Shown: positions 35,131 through 45,894 of the stretch, in pieces
Position numbering within the stretch: position 1 is the stretch's first letter
How the letters are laid out: each line of letters begins with the position of its first letter
NCBI RefSeq assembly: GCF_001043005.1
Contig: NZ_JYKZ01000014.1
Location: 1 to 64,000, forward strand
Origin: Pseudomonas psychrophila
Lineage (GTDB): Bacteria; Pseudomonadota; Gammaproteobacteria; Pseudomonadales; Pseudomonadaceae
DNA length: 64,000 nt
Direction of reading: 5' to 3'
Program-made: the position numbers and the translations under genes
The notes under the pieces: generated by a model
Database searches by the model: none
The model's input: the letters and a program-made list of their open reading frames with translations, nothing else
Told to the model about the DNA's origin: nothing

Positions 35131-35643
35131 ATGAAAAAATCACTCCCCCTTAGTCTGATCGCGGCACTCGCTGAAAACCGCGTGATCGGCGTCGACAACA
35201 GCATGCCGTGGCATTTGCCTGCGGATTTCAAATACTTCAAGACCACCACCCTGGGTAAGCCGATCATCATGGGTCGCAAAACCTGGGATTCGCTGGGACG
35301 CCCGTTGCCGGGTCGCTTGAACCTGGTGGTCAGTCGTCAGACCGATCTGCAGCTTGAAGGTGCCGAGGTATTTGCCTCCCTTGAGGCCGCTGTTGAGCGC
35401 GCGGAGCAATGGGCAACCGAGCAGGGTGTCAGCGAAGTGATGTTGATTGGCGGTGCGCAGTTGTATGCCCAGGGTCTGGCGGATGCCGACCGGTTGTACC
35501 TGACGCGGGTGGGGATGAGCCCGGAAGGCGATGCGTGGTTCCCTGAGTTTGATCAGGCGCAGTGGAAGCGGGTGTCAGAAGAGCTGCACGAGGCGGCAGA
35601 TGACAAACCGGCGTTCAGCTTTGAGGTGTGGGAAAGAATTTAA
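35131..35643 (+). CDS. folA: Dihydrofolate reductase
   Basis: 170 residues. Catalyses NADPH-dependent reduction of dihydrofolate, needed after each ThyA turnover. Landmarks: LIAALAENRVIGVDNSMPWH with the M20-type loop, the substrate acid in LPADFKYFK, the NADPH site GRKTWDSLGRPLPGR and IGGAQLYAQGL. The chromosomal type, not a plasmid trimethoprim-resistance enzyme. A REP pair follows. Confidence 0.96.
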   Translation: MKKSLPLSLIAALAENRVIGVDNSMPWHLPADFKYFKTTTLGKPIIMGRKTWDSLGRPLPGRLNLVVSRQTDLQLEGAEVFASLEAAVERAEQWATEQGVSEVMLIGGAQLYAQGLADADRLYLTRVGMSPEGDAWFPEFDQAQWKRVSEELHEAADDKPAFSFEVWERI

Positions 35644-35658
35644 GGCAACCCATTACCC

Positions 35659-35745
35659 TGTGGGAGCGGGCTTGCTCGCGATTGCATCACCGCGTTGGTA
35701 AAGACAAATCGCGTTGCCTGAATCGCGAGCAAGCCCGCTCCCACA
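35659..35745. repeat. REP pair (GGGCTTGCTC class)
   Basis: Arms TGTGGGAGCGGGCTTGCTCG-CGAT and complement, ends at 35659 and 35745. Between convergent folA and the cystine transporter gene. Confidence 0.92.
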
Positions 35746-35771
35746 AGAGTGGGCGCGGGGTCAGTCAAGTG

Positions 35772-37163
35772 TTACGCGTGCGCCAGATCACCGTGATCGT
35801 CTTCAGCCAGAATGGCCTTGTCGGTCTGGTGCAAAATCTGGCTGGTCACCGTACCGGCAACCATAGAACCGCTGACGTTCAGCGCCGTGCGACCCATGTC
35901 GATCAACGGCTCAACTGAAATCAGCAACGCCACCAATGACACCGGCAGGCCCATCGCGGGCAATACGATCAGTGCCGCGAAGGTCGCACCACCGCCCACA
36001 CCGGCCACCCCTACTGAACTCAAGGTCACGATCGCGACCAGCGAAGCTATCCACATCGGGTCCAGCGGGTTAATGCCCACGGTCGGGGCAACCATTACCG
36101 CCAACATGGCCGGGTACAGACCGGCACAGCCGTTCTGGCCAATGGTCGCGCCAAACGAGGCGGCAAAGCTGGCGATGGAAGACGGAATCCCCAGGCGACG
36201 GGTTTGCGCTTCGATGCTCAGCGGAATGCTGGCCGCGCTCGAACGGCTGGTGAAGGCAAACGTCAGTACTGGCCATACCTTGCGGAAAAAGCGCAGTGGG
36301 TTAACGCCGGATACCGACAGGATCACGCCGTGAATCACGAACATCAGTGCCAGGGCGATGTAGGACACCACCACAAAGCTGCCCAGTTTGATGATGTCTT
36401 GCACATTGGACATGGCGACCACTTTGGTCATCAGGGCCAGCACGCCGTACGGGGTCAGTTTCATGACCAGGCGCACCAGACGCATCACCCAGGCTTGCAG
36501 GGTGTCGATGGCGCTGATGATCTTGCCGCCTTTTTCCGGCTCGTCCTTGAACAGTTGCAGTGCAGCAATGCCCAGGAAGGCCGCGAAAATCACCACGCTG
36601 ATGATCGATGTCGGCTTGGCTCGGGCCAGGTCGGCAAACGGGTTTTGCGGGATAAACGACAGCAGCAACTGCGGCACATTCAAGTCTGAGACCTTGCCCG
36701 CGTAGTCGCTCTGGATCACTTGCAGACGGCTCATTTCAGCTGCGCCCGCTACCAGGCCATCGGCGGTCAGGCCGAACAGGTTGGTCAGGCCGATGCCCAC
36801 CAGCGCTGCGATCATGGTGGTGAACAGCAGCGTGCCGATGGTCAGGAAGCTGATTTTGCCCAGAGATGAAGCGTTATGCAGGCGGGCCACAGCGCTGAGG
36901 ATCGATGCGAATACCAGCGGGATCACGATCATTTGCAGCAACTGCACGTAGCCGCTGCCAACCAGGTCGAACCAGCCGATGGAGGTTTTCAGGGTAGGGC
37001 TATCGGAGCCGTAGGTCATGTGCAGGCACAGCCCGAAGACCACGCCGAGAACCAGCGCCAGCAAGACTTTTTTCGCAAGGCTCCACGCGGTGTGGCGGGT
37101 CAGCGACAGGCCGAACAGCAACGCGAGGAACACCAGCAGATTGAGGATCAGCGGGAAATTCAT
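35772..37163 (-). CDS. tcyP: L-cystine transporter of the DAACS family (TcyP/YdjN type)
   Basis: 463 residues with about eight helices and two re-entrant hairpins. The serine-rich hairpin [39 protein letters not shown] and [19 protein letters not shown] distinguish the sodium:cystine/dicarboxylate symporters related to B. subtilis TcyP and E. coli TcyP/YdjN. It imports cystine across the inner membrane and, with the sulfur operon, is a second sulfur-uptake route in this window. Divergent from pchP. Confidence 0.88.
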   Translation of the reverse strand: MNFPLILNLLVFLALLFGLSLTRHTAWSLAKKVLLALVLGVVFGLCLHMTYGSDSPTLKTSIGWFDLVGSGYVQLLQMIVIPLVFASILSAVARLHNASSLGKISFLTIGTLLFTTMIAALVGIGLTNLFGLTADGLVAGAAEMSRLQVIQSDYAGKVSDLNVPQLLLSFIPQNPFADLARAKPTSIISVVIFAAFLGIAALQLFKDEPEKGGKIISAIDTLQAWVMRLVRLVMKLTPYGVLALMTKVVAMSNVQDIIKLGSFVVVSYIALALMFVIHGVILSVSGVNPLRFFRKVWPVLTFAFTSRSSAASIPLSIEAQTRRLGIPSSIASFAASFGATIGQNGCAGLYPAMLAVMVAPTVGINPLDPMWIASLVAIVTLSSVGVAGVGGGATFAALIVLPAMGLPVSLVALLISVEPLIDMGRTALNVSGSMVAGTVTSQILHQTDKAILAEDDHGDLAHA

Positions 37164-37310
37164 GAAAGCTCCGAGGGGACGACTTGTACCAGTATTTGTG
37201 TGCTGCTATTTCGAACCGGAAATCGTAACAGGTTGATATATCTACAAATATACCGTTGTGGAATGGATACCTAGGTTTTTGGAATAAGCCGCGTGGCGCA
37301 TTCAAGACGC

Positions 37311-37341
37311 TGACAGTCGTGTCCAAGTCAAAAACTGTCAT
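37311..37341. promoter_or_regulatory. Inverted CTGTCA motifs upstream of pchP
   Basis: TGACAGT (37311-37317) and ACTGTCA (37334-37340) form a perfect seven-base inverted repeat with a 16-base gap, 45 bases before the pchP start. CTGTCAT is also the half-site of a Pho box, but the second direct half expected 11 bases on is poor. Could be a site for an activator such as a GbdR-type regulator; unproven. Confidence 0.3.
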
Positions 37342-37384
37342 ACAGGTTTGTTAGCTTCGATGCCTTTGACGTGGAGCATAGCTG

Positions 37385-38440
37385 ATGAAACTGACCGCCA
37401 AGTTGATCGCTGCAACCCTGTGTCTGGGCCTGACAGGCCAGGTGCTGGCCACAGAATTGAAACACTGGCCCGCTGACCAGGCCAAGCAACTGGAGGCCAT
37501 GATCGCCGCCAACGCGAACAAGGGTAACTTCGCGGTCTTTGACATGGACAACACCAGTTATCGCAACGATCTGGAAGAGGCCCTGCTGCCGTACATGGAA
37601 AACAAGGGCCTGATCACCCGCGAGAGCCTCGACCCGTCACTCAAGCTGATCCCGTTCAAAGATACCGCTGACCATAAAGAAAGCCTGTTCAGTTACTACT
37701 ATCGCCTGTGTGAAATCGACGACATGGTCTGCTATCCGTGGGTGGCCCAGGTGTTTTCCGGCTTCACCCTGCAACAGCTCAAGGGCTATGTGGACGAGTT
37801 GATGGCGTCGGGCAAGCCGGTGCCGGTGACTTACTTTGAAGGCGATGTGGTCAAGAGCTCCCAGGTTCAACCGCCCAAGGTGTTTACCGGTCAGGTTGAG
37901 CTGTTCAACAAGCTGATGGAGAACGGCATCGAGGTCTACGTGATGACCGCCGCCTCGGAAGAGCTGGTGCGTATGGTCGCGGCGGACCCCAAGTACGGTT
38001 ACAACGTCAAACCGCAGAACGTGATTGGCGTGACCACCTTGCTCAAGGATCGCAAAACCGGAGAGCTGACCACGGCACGCAAGCAGATCAGTGCGGGGAC
38101 CTATAACGAAAAAGCCAACCTTGGGCTGGAGCTGACGCCTTACCTGTGGACGCCGGCAACGTGGATGGCGGGCAAGCAAGCGGCGATCCTGACCTATATC
38201 GATCAATGGAAAAAACCGGTGCTGGTGGGCGGTGATACGCCATCCAGTGATGGTTACATGCTGTTCCACGGTGTGGACGTGGCCAAAGGCGGGATTCACC
38301 TGTGGGTCAACCGCAAGGACAAATACATGGCGCAGCTGGAAGGCATGATGGCCAAGAACGCAGCGGCCCAGGCCAAGGAAGGTTTGCCGGTCACGGCGGA
38401 CAAGAACTGGGTGATCGTCAAGCCTGATCAGATCCAGTAA
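37385..38440 (+). CDS. pchP: Periplasmic phosphorylcholine phosphatase (HAD superfamily)
   Basis: 351 residues; signal peptide MKLTAKLIAATLCLGLTGQV-LA. HAD motif I is FDMDNTSYR with D53 and D55; motif II is VYVMTAASEELVRMVA; motif IV is LVGGDTPSSDGYML. Blocks such as SLFSYYYRLCEIDDMVCYPW and TPYLWTPATWMAGKQAAILT match P. aeruginosa PchP as I remember it. The enzyme frees choline from phosphorylcholine in the periplasm, after phospholipase C action on host or plant lipids. Expression in P. aeruginosa depends on choline/betaine signals. Confidence 0.92.
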   Translation: MKLTAKLIAATLCLGLTGQVLATELKHWPADQAKQLEAMIAANANKGNFAVFDMDNTSYRNDLEEALLPYMENKGLITRESLDPSLKLIPFKDTADHKESLFSYYYRLCEIDDMVCYPWVAQVFSGFTLQQLKGYVDELMASGKPVPVTYFEGDVVKSSQVQPPKVFTGQVELFNKLMENGIEVYVMTAASEELVRMVAADPKYGYNVKPQNVIGVTTLLKDRKTGELTTARKQISAGTYNEKANLGLELTPYLWTPATWMAGKQAAILTYIDQWKKPVLVGGDTPSSDGYMLFHGVDVAKGGIHLWVNRKDKYMAQLEGMMAKNAAAQAKEGLPVTADKNWVIVKPDQIQ

Positions 38441-38462
38441 CCGAGTTTGCACAAATGTTCAT

Positions 38463-38542
38463 TGTGGGAGCGAGCCTGCTCGCGATTGCGCACTAAACCC
38501 GCGATATCGCTAACGACCTTCGCGAGCAGGCTCGCTCCCACA
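38463..38542. repeat. REP pair (GAGCCTGCTC class)
   Basis: Arms beginning TGTGGGAGCGAGCC at 38463 and ending GGCTCGCTCCCACA at 38542. Between convergent pchP and ilvD, next to a terminator. Confidence 0.9.
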
Positions 38543-38559
38543 TAGTGGGGTTGGGCATA

Positions 38560-38588
38560 AAAAATCCCGGCACCTGGCCGGGATTTTT
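38560..38588. terminator. Bidirectional rho-independent terminator between pchP and ilvD
   Basis: A 12-bp perfect stem, AAAAATCCCGGC (38560-38571) and GCCGGGATTTTT (38577-38588), with a five-base loop. T-runs occur on both strands, so it can end pchP (plus) and ilvD (minus) transcripts. Confidence 0.92.
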
Positions 38589-38604
38589 ACTGTTGCGCGG
38601 TGGC

Positions 38605-40452
38605 TTACGGCACCAGCTTGTCCAGCAACGCTTTATCACGCACCGCGCCCTTGTCGGCGCTGGTAGCCAGCAAGGCATAGGCCTTGAGGGCGGTGGTGAC
38701 TTTGCGTGGGCGGATTTCTACCGGCTTCCAGCCTTTCTTGTCTTGCTCTGCACGGCGTGCCGCCATTTCTTCGTCGCTGATCATCAGGTTGATCGAGCGG
38801 TTTGGAATGTCGATCAGCACTTTGTCGCCGTCCTGCACCAGACCAATCGCGCCGCCAGCAGCCGCTTCCGGTGAGGCATGGCCGATGGACAGACCCGAAG
38901 TGCCGCCCGAGAAGCGGCCATCGGTGAGCAAGGCACACGCTTTGCCCAGGCCTTTGGATTTCAGGTAGGAGGTCGGGTAGAGCATCTCTTGCATACCCGG
39001 GCCGCCCTTTGGACCCTCGTAACGGATGATCACGATGTCACCGGACTGCACTTCGTCAGCCAGAATGCCGCGCACGGCACTGTCCTGGCTTTCGAAGATC
39101 TTGGCGTTGCCTTCGAACACGTGAATCGACTCGTCGACACCCGCGGTTTTGACCACGCAGCCATCCAGCGCGATGTTGCCGTACAGCACGGCCAGGCCGC
39201 CCTCTTGCGAGTAAGCATGCTCGACGCTTCGGATGCAGCCGTTTTCGCGGTCGTCGTCCAGGGTTTCCCAGCGTGTGGACTGGCTGAACGCAGTTTGCGT
39301 CGGGATGCCGGCCGGGCCTGCCTTGAAGAATGTGTGTACGGCTTCGTCGTCAGTCTGGGTGATGTCCCATTTGGCGATGCCTTCAGCCAGGGTCTTGCTG
39401 TGTACGGTCGGCAGGTCGGTGTGCAGCAGGCCGCCACGGGCCAGCGAGCCGAGGATGGAGAAAATGCCGCCAGCGCGGTGCACGTCTTCCATGTGGTACT
39501 TCTGGATATTCGGCGCCACTTTGCACAGCTGCGGCACGTGGCGCGAGAGGCGGTCGATGTCTTTCAGGTCGAAATCGATCTCGGCTTCCTGGGCTGCGGC
39601 CAGCAAGTGCAGGATGGTGTTGGTCGATCCGCCCATGGCGATGTCCAGCGTCATGGCGTTTTCAAATGCCTTGAAGTTGGCGATGTTGCGCGGCAGTACC
39701 GATTCGTCGTTCTCGACGTAGTACTGGCGGCACAGGTCGACGATGGTGCGGCCAGCCTGCAGGAACAGTTGCTCGCGGTCGCTGTGGGTCGCCAGTGCTG
39801 TGCCGTTACCCGGCAGGGCCAGGCCCAGGGCCTCGGTCAGGCAGTTCATCGAGTTGGCGGTGAACATGCCGGAGCACGAACCGCATGTCGGGCAAGCGCT
39901 GCGCTCGTACTCGGCAACCTTCTCGTCAGAAGCGCTGGAGTCGGCCGCGATGACCATGGCGTCTACCAGGTCCAGGCCGTGGCTGGCGAGCTTGGTTTTG
40001 CCTGCTTCCATCGGGCCGCCGGAAACGAAAATCACCGGGATGTTGAGGCGCAGCGAGGCCATCAGCATGCCAGGGGTGATTTTGTCGCAGTTGGAAATGC
40101 ACACGATGGCGTCGGCGCAGTGGGCGTTGACCATGTACTCGACGGAGTCGGCGATGATCTCGCGGCTCGGCAGCGAATACAGCATGCCGTCATGGCCCAT
40201 GGCGATGCCGTCGTCTACGGCAATGGTGTTGAATTCTTTGGCAACGCCGCCAGCGCGTTCGATCTCGCGGGCAACCAGTTGGCCCATGTCCTTTAGGTGG
40301 ACGTGGCCGGGTACGAACTGGGTAAAGGAGTTGGCAATGGCGATGATCGGCTTCTTGAAGTCGGCATCTTTCATCCCCGTGGCGCGCCACAAAGCGCGGG
40401 CACCGGCCATGTTGCGGCCGTGGGTGGAGGTTTTCGAACGATAGTCAGGCAT
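38605..40452 (-). CDS. ilvD: Dihydroxy-acid dehydratase
   Basis: 615 residues, the normal length. Dehydrates dihydroxy-isovalerate and dihydroxy-methylvalerate in valine/isoleucine synthesis. Iron-sulfur cysteines lie in [12 protein letters not shown] and [17 protein letters not shown]; the C-terminal [20 protein letters not shown] is the family signature. A terminator stands 17 bases after the stop. The promoter must lie in the 40453-40900 gap. Confidence 0.96.
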   Translation of the reverse strand: MPDYRSKTSTHGRNMAGARALWRATGMKDADFKKPIIAIANSFTQFVPGHVHLKDMGQLVAREIERAGGVAKEFNTIAVDDGIAMGHDGMLYSLPSREIIADSVEYMVNAHCADAIVCISNCDKITPGMLMASLRLNIPVIFVSGGPMEAGKTKLASHGLDLVDAMVIAADSSASDEKVAEYERSACPTCGSCSGMFTANSMNCLTEALGLALPGNGTALATHSDREQLFLQAGRTIVDLCRQYYVENDESVLPRNIANFKAFENAMTLDIAMGGSTNTILHLLAAAQEAEIDFDLKDIDRLSRHVPQLCKVAPNIQKYHMEDVHRAGGIFSILGSLARGGLLHTDLPTVHSKTLAEGIAKWDITQTDDEAVHTFFKAGPAGIPTQTAFSQSTRWETLDDDRENGCIRSVEHAYSQEGGLAVLYGNIALDGCVVKTAGVDESIHVFEGNAKIFESQDSAVRGILADEVQSGDIVIIRYEGPKGGPGMQEMLYPTSYLKSKGLGKACALLTDGRFSGGTSGLSIGHASPEAAAGGAIGLVQDGDKVLIDIPNRSINLMISDEEMAARRAEQDKKGWKPVEIRPRKVTTALKAYALLATSADKGAVRDKALLDKLVP

Positions 40453-40900
40453 GGAACAACTCCGGGCGGCTAATCAGGTAACAAACAGGGAAGTGAGCTT
40501 CTAATGGTTGCGGGTCACACAGAAAATGACTACGTATCCGCAAGCTGCCGTAAACGCTGCGGGATCGCCGCGCGCCTGGGCCTGAGCTCATAAACCCGCC
40601 GGGGATGATTGGCGATGAATCCGTCGATTCTACACGGCTGGCGGCCGGAGGGAATGGGCCAGACGGTTGCTCCAGAGTACAAACAGGCAACTGGCAGCCG
40701 TACGCGGGTAATCAGCCTTGGTATGTAGGTGTCGAGTCATGCAGCAGGAAGACTGAGGATTAGGTGCAGTGAGCAATTACTAGGCATCGAGTAAGACCAA
40801 GACGGTCTTTATGCAGGAAAAGACTATTTTAAAGGGTGGCAGGACCGTTTCATGGGATTCAAGTAATAGTGTGTGATTGGTTTTTCAGTGAGGACTCTAA
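40453..40900. other. Intergenic region between ilvD and the DUF4153 gene, no gene seen
   Basis: 448 bases carrying the divergent promoters of ilvD and the DUF4153 gene. A small hairpin AAGACC-N5-GGTCTT occurs near 40794-40810, without a T-run. An 81-codon minus-strand frame reaching into the ilvD start has no ribosome site and is not believed. No branched-chain amino-acid-rich leader peptide was found. Confidence 0.55.
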
Positions 40901-42586
40901 ATGCTGACGCTCGAACGCTCCGTCATGACGTATCTGGCCATCGGTCTGGTGCAAGGGCTGTTGCTGTGGCTGGCCACTTCCATGGGTGATCCCGGTGCGT
41001 GGTATGGGCTGATAACGGCGGTGCTGGTGGGCGGCGTCAACCTGTTGCTGCTGGGCGAGAACACTCGCCATCGTGGCACGGCATGGCTAGTGGTGGGGCT
41101 GACGGTCGTCATGACTGCGATCAGTGCCTGGGTATTTTGGGATGGCGATGAGTATTGGCGCCCGGGCAGCTGGCTGGCCGGCAGCTGGAGCTTTTTTGCC
41201 GTAGTGATTACTTATATCTGCACGGTTTTCATTCTGAGCTGGCCAACCCGCGAAGGGCGTTACCCTCGCTACGAAGACCTGTTTCGCCATGCCTGGGACA
41301 CGGTGTTTATCGTCTTGCTGGGGCTGCTGTTGAATGCGGTGTTCTGGGCATTGCTGTGGTTGTGGGGCGGCTTGTTCAAAATGCTCGGGATTGTGGCCCT
41401 CAATAAATTGTTCTCCACCGAGGGTTTTATATGCATCAGCTCGGCGATGGTATTTGCCCTGGGTGTGCATATGGGCCGCGAAAAAGAACGGGTCATTGGC
41501 CTGCTACGGGGAATTGTGCTGACTCTGTGCCGCTTTCTGCTGCCATTGAGTGCACTGATTGTGATTGTGTTCACCTTCGCGTTGCCCTTTACCGGGCTCG
41601 AGCCGATCTGGGATACGGGCTATTCGACGCCGATCATGTTGTGGCTGGTGGCGGTCAATCTATTTTTGCTTAATGGCGTGTTTCAGGATGGAACCCAAGG
41701 CAGTGGTTACCCGACGTGGCTGGTGCGAGTGGTAGACCTGTGCCTGTTGTGCTTGCCGGTGCTGGTGGTGTTGGCGGGGTATTCGACATGGCTGCGCATC
41801 GAGCAATACGGCCTGACGCCGTCGCGGATTCTGGCAATGGTGTTGGTGCTGGTGATTTTTATTCACAGCGTGGCGGCGCTTTTGGCCGTGTTTGTCTCTC
41901 GATCAATCTGGCTGGGCAGTCTGCGCGTCAGCAATCCGGTGATTGCGCTGCTCTGCGTGGTGCTGTTGCTGGCGATGCACACGCCGTGGTTCAGCCCACT
42001 GAAGATGAGCGCGAACAATCAGGTGCAGCGCTTGCTCAGTGGCCGGACGGCGGTGGATAACTTTGATGCAGACACGCTGCGCAATCGACTGGGGTCAGAG
42101 GGCAAACAGGCGTATGACGCGTTGCTGGAGCAAGTCGAACAGGGGTTGGTGTTGGCCGAGCCTGGTCGCCAAGTCTTGTTGAAACGTCTCAAGGAGGTGA
42201 GCGCGGGCAATGGTCCAACAGGGTCGGAGCGACTACTGGAGTGGATTGGGCCCAAGGTCGAGGGCAGCGAGCAGTTCTACGACAAGCGATTCAACGGGCA
42301 GTTATGCCTGGCACCAGGTTGCGCGTTATGGGCAGTGGACCTGGATCAGGACGGCCAGCCAGAGGTGCTGCAATTACCCAAAAACAAGTGGTCAGAGCCC
42401 CTGTACTTCTTTAAGCGTGACGCCCAGGGCAACTGGCAGCGCGTCGGTACTTATGCTGGCGGTGGGGAAAGCTCGCTGGAGTTGATCGAGAAGATCCGTC
42501 AGGGCAAGGTGAAGGTGGTGACGCCGCGCTATCAATCGTTGCAGATTGACGGGGTGGAGCTGAGCCCGACGCTGGACAAAAAGTGA
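40901..42586 (+). CDS. DUF4153 integral membrane protein
   Basis: 561 residues; about ten to twelve hydrophobic helices in the first 370 residues (for example YLAIGLVQGLLLWLATSM, DTVFIVLLGLLLNAVFWALL) and a polar C-terminal domain of about 190 residues, with an EF-hand-like acidic segment DLDQDGQPEVL. The PTREGRYPRYEDLFRHAWD block after the third helix region is typical of DUF4153. Inner membrane; function unknown. Apparently monocistronic, ending at a compact REP. Confidence 0.8.
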   Translation: MLTLERSVMTYLAIGLVQGLLLWLATSMGDPGAWYGLITAVLVGGVNLLLLGENTRHRGTAWLVVGLTVVMTAISAWVFWDGDEYWRPGSWLAGSWSFFAVVITYICTVFILSWPTREGRYPRYEDLFRHAWDTVFIVLLGLLLNAVFWALLWLWGGLFKMLGIVALNKLFSTEGFICISSAMVFALGVHMGREKERVIGLLRGIVLTLCRFLLPLSALIVIVFTFALPFTGLEPIWDTGYSTPIMLWLVAVNLFLLNGVFQDGTQGSGYPTWLVRVVDLCLLCLPVLVVLAGYSTWLRIEQYGLTPSRILAMVLVLVIFIHSVAALLAVFVSRSIWLGSLRVSNPVIALLCVVLLLAMHTPWFSPLKMSANNQVQRLLSGRTAVDNFDADTLRNRLGSEGKQAYDALLEQVEQGLVLAEPGRQVLLKRLKEVSAGNGPTGSERLLEWIGPKVEGSEQFYDKRFNGQLCLAPGCALWAVDLDQDGQPEVLQLPKNKWSEPLYFFKRDAQGNWQRVGTYAGGGESSLELIEKIRQGKVKVVTPRYQSLQIDGVELSPTLDKK

Positions 42587-42610
42587 ACACCGGACTCGTG
42601 TGACCATAAC

Positions 42611-42638
42611 GGTGGGAGCGAGCCTGCTCGCTCCCACC
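42611..42638. repeat. Compact single REP palindrome
   Basis: GGTGGGAGCGAG-CCTG-CTCGCTCCCACC: 12-bp perfect arms with a four-base loop. It looks like a REP pair that has collapsed by deletion between the arms. Between convergent DUF4153 and rlmI genes. Confidence 0.85.
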
Positions 42639-42655
42639 GGGGCTAATGCGCCAAA

Positions 42656-43852
42656 TCAGCTGTTAGGCAGCAAACGGCAGGTGATGCTCTTGATGTAGCG
42701 CGTTTCGTTGATGGCTGGATGTACCGGGTGATCCGGGCCCTGGCCGCCGCGTTCCAGCAGCTGGATGTTGCGGTCCAGATGCCGGGCGCTGGTCAGCAGA
42801 ATGTTTTGCAGGTCGTCTTCCGGCAGGTGCATTGAGCACGATGCGCTGACCAGAATCCCGTCCTTGGTGAGCAGGCGCATGGCTTGTTCATTCAGGCGAC
42901 GGTAGGCACCTTCGCCGTTCTTCAGGTCTTTTTTGCGTTTGATGAAGGCCGGTGGATCAGCAACGATCACGTCGAAACGCTCTTCGTTGGCCTTGAGTTC
43001 CTTGAGGGCTTCAAACACGTCGCCTTCCATGCAGGTAACGCGTTCGGCAAAACCGTTCAGGGCAGCGTTGCGCTCAACACCGTCCAGGGCGAACGACGAA
43101 GCGTCGACACACGTGACTTCGCTGGCGCCGAAAGCAGCGGCCTGAATACCCCAGCCACCGATGTAGCTGAACAGGTCCAGGACCTTTTTGCCTTTGACGT
43201 AAGGCGCCAGGCGGGCACGATTCATGCGGTGATCGTAGAACCAGCCGGTTTTCTGACCGGTCATGACCGGGGCTTCGAACTTGACGCCGTTCTCTTCCAG
43301 GGCAACCCACTCCGGCACCAGGCCGAACACGGTTTCGACGTAACGCTCAAGGCCTTCGGCGTCGCGGGCAGCCGAGTCGTTCTTGAACAGGATGCCGCTT
43401 GGCTTGAGGACTTGTACCAGTGCTGCGATCACGTCGTCTTTGTGCTGTTCCATCGTGGCCGAGGCCAACTGGACCACCAGGATATCGCCGAAACGATCGA
43501 CTACCAGGCCCGGCAGCAGGTCTGAATCGCCGTAAACCAGGCGGTAGTAAGGCTTGTCGAACAGACGGTCGCGCAGGGACAGGGCCATGTTCAGGCGGTG
43601 AACCAGCAGCGATTTGTCCAATGGCAGCTTGATGTCGCGCGACAGCAGGCGTGCACAGATCAGGTTGTTGGGGCTCATGGCAACGATGCCCAGCGGCTTG
43701 CCGCCGGCGGTTTCGAGTACCGCTTGGTCGCCGGCCTTAAAACCGTTCAGCGGTGTGGCGGCTACATCGATTTCGTTGCTGTAGACCCACAAGTGGCCGG
43801 CGCGCAGGCGTCGATCGGCATTGGCTTTAAGGCGCAGGCTTGGCAGGGACAT
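42656..43852 (-). CDS. rlmI: 23S rRNA (cytosine-1962 C5)-methyltransferase RlmI
   Basis: 398 residues. N-terminal PUA-like RNA-binding domain (LRAGHLWVYSNEIDVA), then a Rossmann methyltransferase with motif I VLDLFSYIGGWGIQAAAFGA, motif IV IVADPPAFIKRKKDL and the catalytic cysteine in SASCSMHL. Catalyses m5C formation in 23S rRNA. Length and layout match the RlmI/RlmL-C family; assignment to RlmI rather than a close paralogue is by similarity from memory. Confidence 0.88.
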   Translation of the reverse strand: MSLPSLRLKANADRRLRAGHLWVYSNEIDVAATPLNGFKAGDQAVLETAGGKPLGIVAMSPNNLICARLLSRDIKLPLDKSLLVHRLNMALSLRDRLFDKPYYRLVYGDSDLLPGLVVDRFGDILVVQLASATMEQHKDDVIAALVQVLKPSGILFKNDSAARDAEGLERYVETVFGLVPEWVALEENGVKFEAPVMTGQKTGWFYDHRMNRARLAPYVKGKKVLDLFSYIGGWGIQAAAFGASEVTCVDASSFALDGVERNAALNGFAERVTCMEGDVFEALKELKANEERFDVIVADPPAFIKRKKDLKNGEGAYRRLNEQAMRLLTKDGILVSASCSMHLPEDDLQNILLTSARHLDRNIQLLERGGQGPDHPVHPAINETRYIKSITCRLLPNS

Positions 43853-44002
43853 GACGTCGCTCCGGGTATTGAAAAGGGCGCGATTATAGCCTTAGACGTA
43901 ACCTTGGGGCTTGGCTGATTCACCGCATTGCGTCGGATCGCGGAGCTGGTAACGCAGAAATTTCCGTTAGAATCGCCAGCTCTTCCAGAGTACGGAGCCC
44001 CC

Positions 44003-44815
44003 ATGCCTGAATTACCTGAAGTCGAAACCACCCGACGTGGCATCGCCCCGCATCTTGAAGGGCAGCGGGTCAGCCGGGTGATTGTGCGCGAGCGCCGTCT
44101 GCGCTGGCCGATCCCCGAAGACCTTGATGTGCGCCTGTCCGGGCAGCGCATTGTATTGGTCGAGCGCCGGGCCAAGTACCTGCTGATTAACGCTGAGGTG
44201 GGGACGCTGATCAGCCATTTGGGCATGTCCGGCAACTTGCGACTGGTGGAAGCGGGTCTGCCCGCCGCCAAGCATGAGCATGTGGATATTGAGCTGGAGT
44301 CCGGTCTGGCCTTGCGTTACACCGACCCGCGCCGGTTTGGGGCAATGCTCTGGAGCCTGGACCCTCTTAACCATGAACTGCTGGTGCGCTTGGGGCCGGA
44401 GCCGCTGACGGACCTGTTTGATGGCGATCGACTGTTTCAGCTGTCGCGCAAGCGTTCGATGGCGGTCAAGCCGTTCATTATGGATAACGCGGTGGTGGTG
44501 GGCGTGGGCAATATTTACGCGACCGAAGCCTTGTTTGCTGCAGGGATTGACCCGCGCCGCGAGGCCAAGAGTATTTCCCGGGCGCGGTATTTGAAACTGG
44601 CGATTGAGATCAAACGGATTTTGGCCGCCGCCATCGAGCGCGGAGGCACTACCTTGCGTGACTTTATCGGCGGTGATGGCCAGCCCGGTTACTTTCAGCA
44701 GGAGCTATTTGTATACGGGCGTGGGTATGAACCGTGCAAGATTTGCGGCACTGAGCTGCGTGACGTCAAGTTGGGTCAGCGTGCCAGCGTGTTTTGCCCG
44801 CGTTGCCAGACGTAG
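44003..44815 (+). CDS. mutM: Formamidopyrimidine-DNA glycosylase
   Basis: 270 residues from ATG 44003; the mature protein must begin PELPEVE because the N-terminal proline is the catalytic nucleophile. This excludes the longer frame from 43928. ACGGAG precedes the start. The helix-two-turn-helix and a C-terminal zinc finger (CKICG ... FCPRCQ) are present. Removes 8-oxoguanine and nicks the strand. It is divergent from rlmI. Confidence 0.96.
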   Translation: MPELPEVETTRRGIAPHLEGQRVSRVIVRERRLRWPIPEDLDVRLSGQRIVLVERRAKYLLINAEVGTLISHLGMSGNLRLVEAGLPAAKHEHVDIELESGLALRYTDPRRFGAMLWSLDPLNHELLVRLGPEPLTDLFDGDRLFQLSRKRSMAVKPFIMDNAVVVGVGNIYATEALFAAGIDPRREAKSISRARYLKLAIEIKRILAAAIERGGTTLRDFIGGDGQPGYFQQELFVYGRGYEPCKICGTELRDVKLGQRASVFCPRCQT

Positions 44816-44838
44816 CCGCCAGTCGTGCGCTGAACGCT

Positions 44839-44925
44839 TGTGGGAGCGGGCTTGCTCGCGATGCAACCACCTCGGTCGAACGGGTCGACCGCAGTGAATC
44901 TATCGCGAGCAAGCCCGCTCCCACA
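44839..44925. repeat. REP pair (GGGCTTGCTC class)
   Basis: TGTGGGAGCGGGCTTGCTCG-CGAT arm at 44839 and complement ending 44925, between convergent mutM and the ferredoxin gene. Confidence 0.92.
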
Positions 44926-44945
44926 CAAATCGCATAGACGATGAA

Positions 44946-45866
<921 letters not shown>

Positions 45867-45894
45867 CTATAGACGCGACGAATTAACTGCTTTT

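Noticed and set aside
38878-40296. 472-codon plus-strand frame
   Set aside because: Antisense shadow of ilvD without ribosome site or motifs.
40445-40690. Possible leader peptide or attenuator for ilvD
   Set aside because: 81 codons without a run of Ile, Val or Leu, no ribosome site, and no terminator/antiterminator fold.
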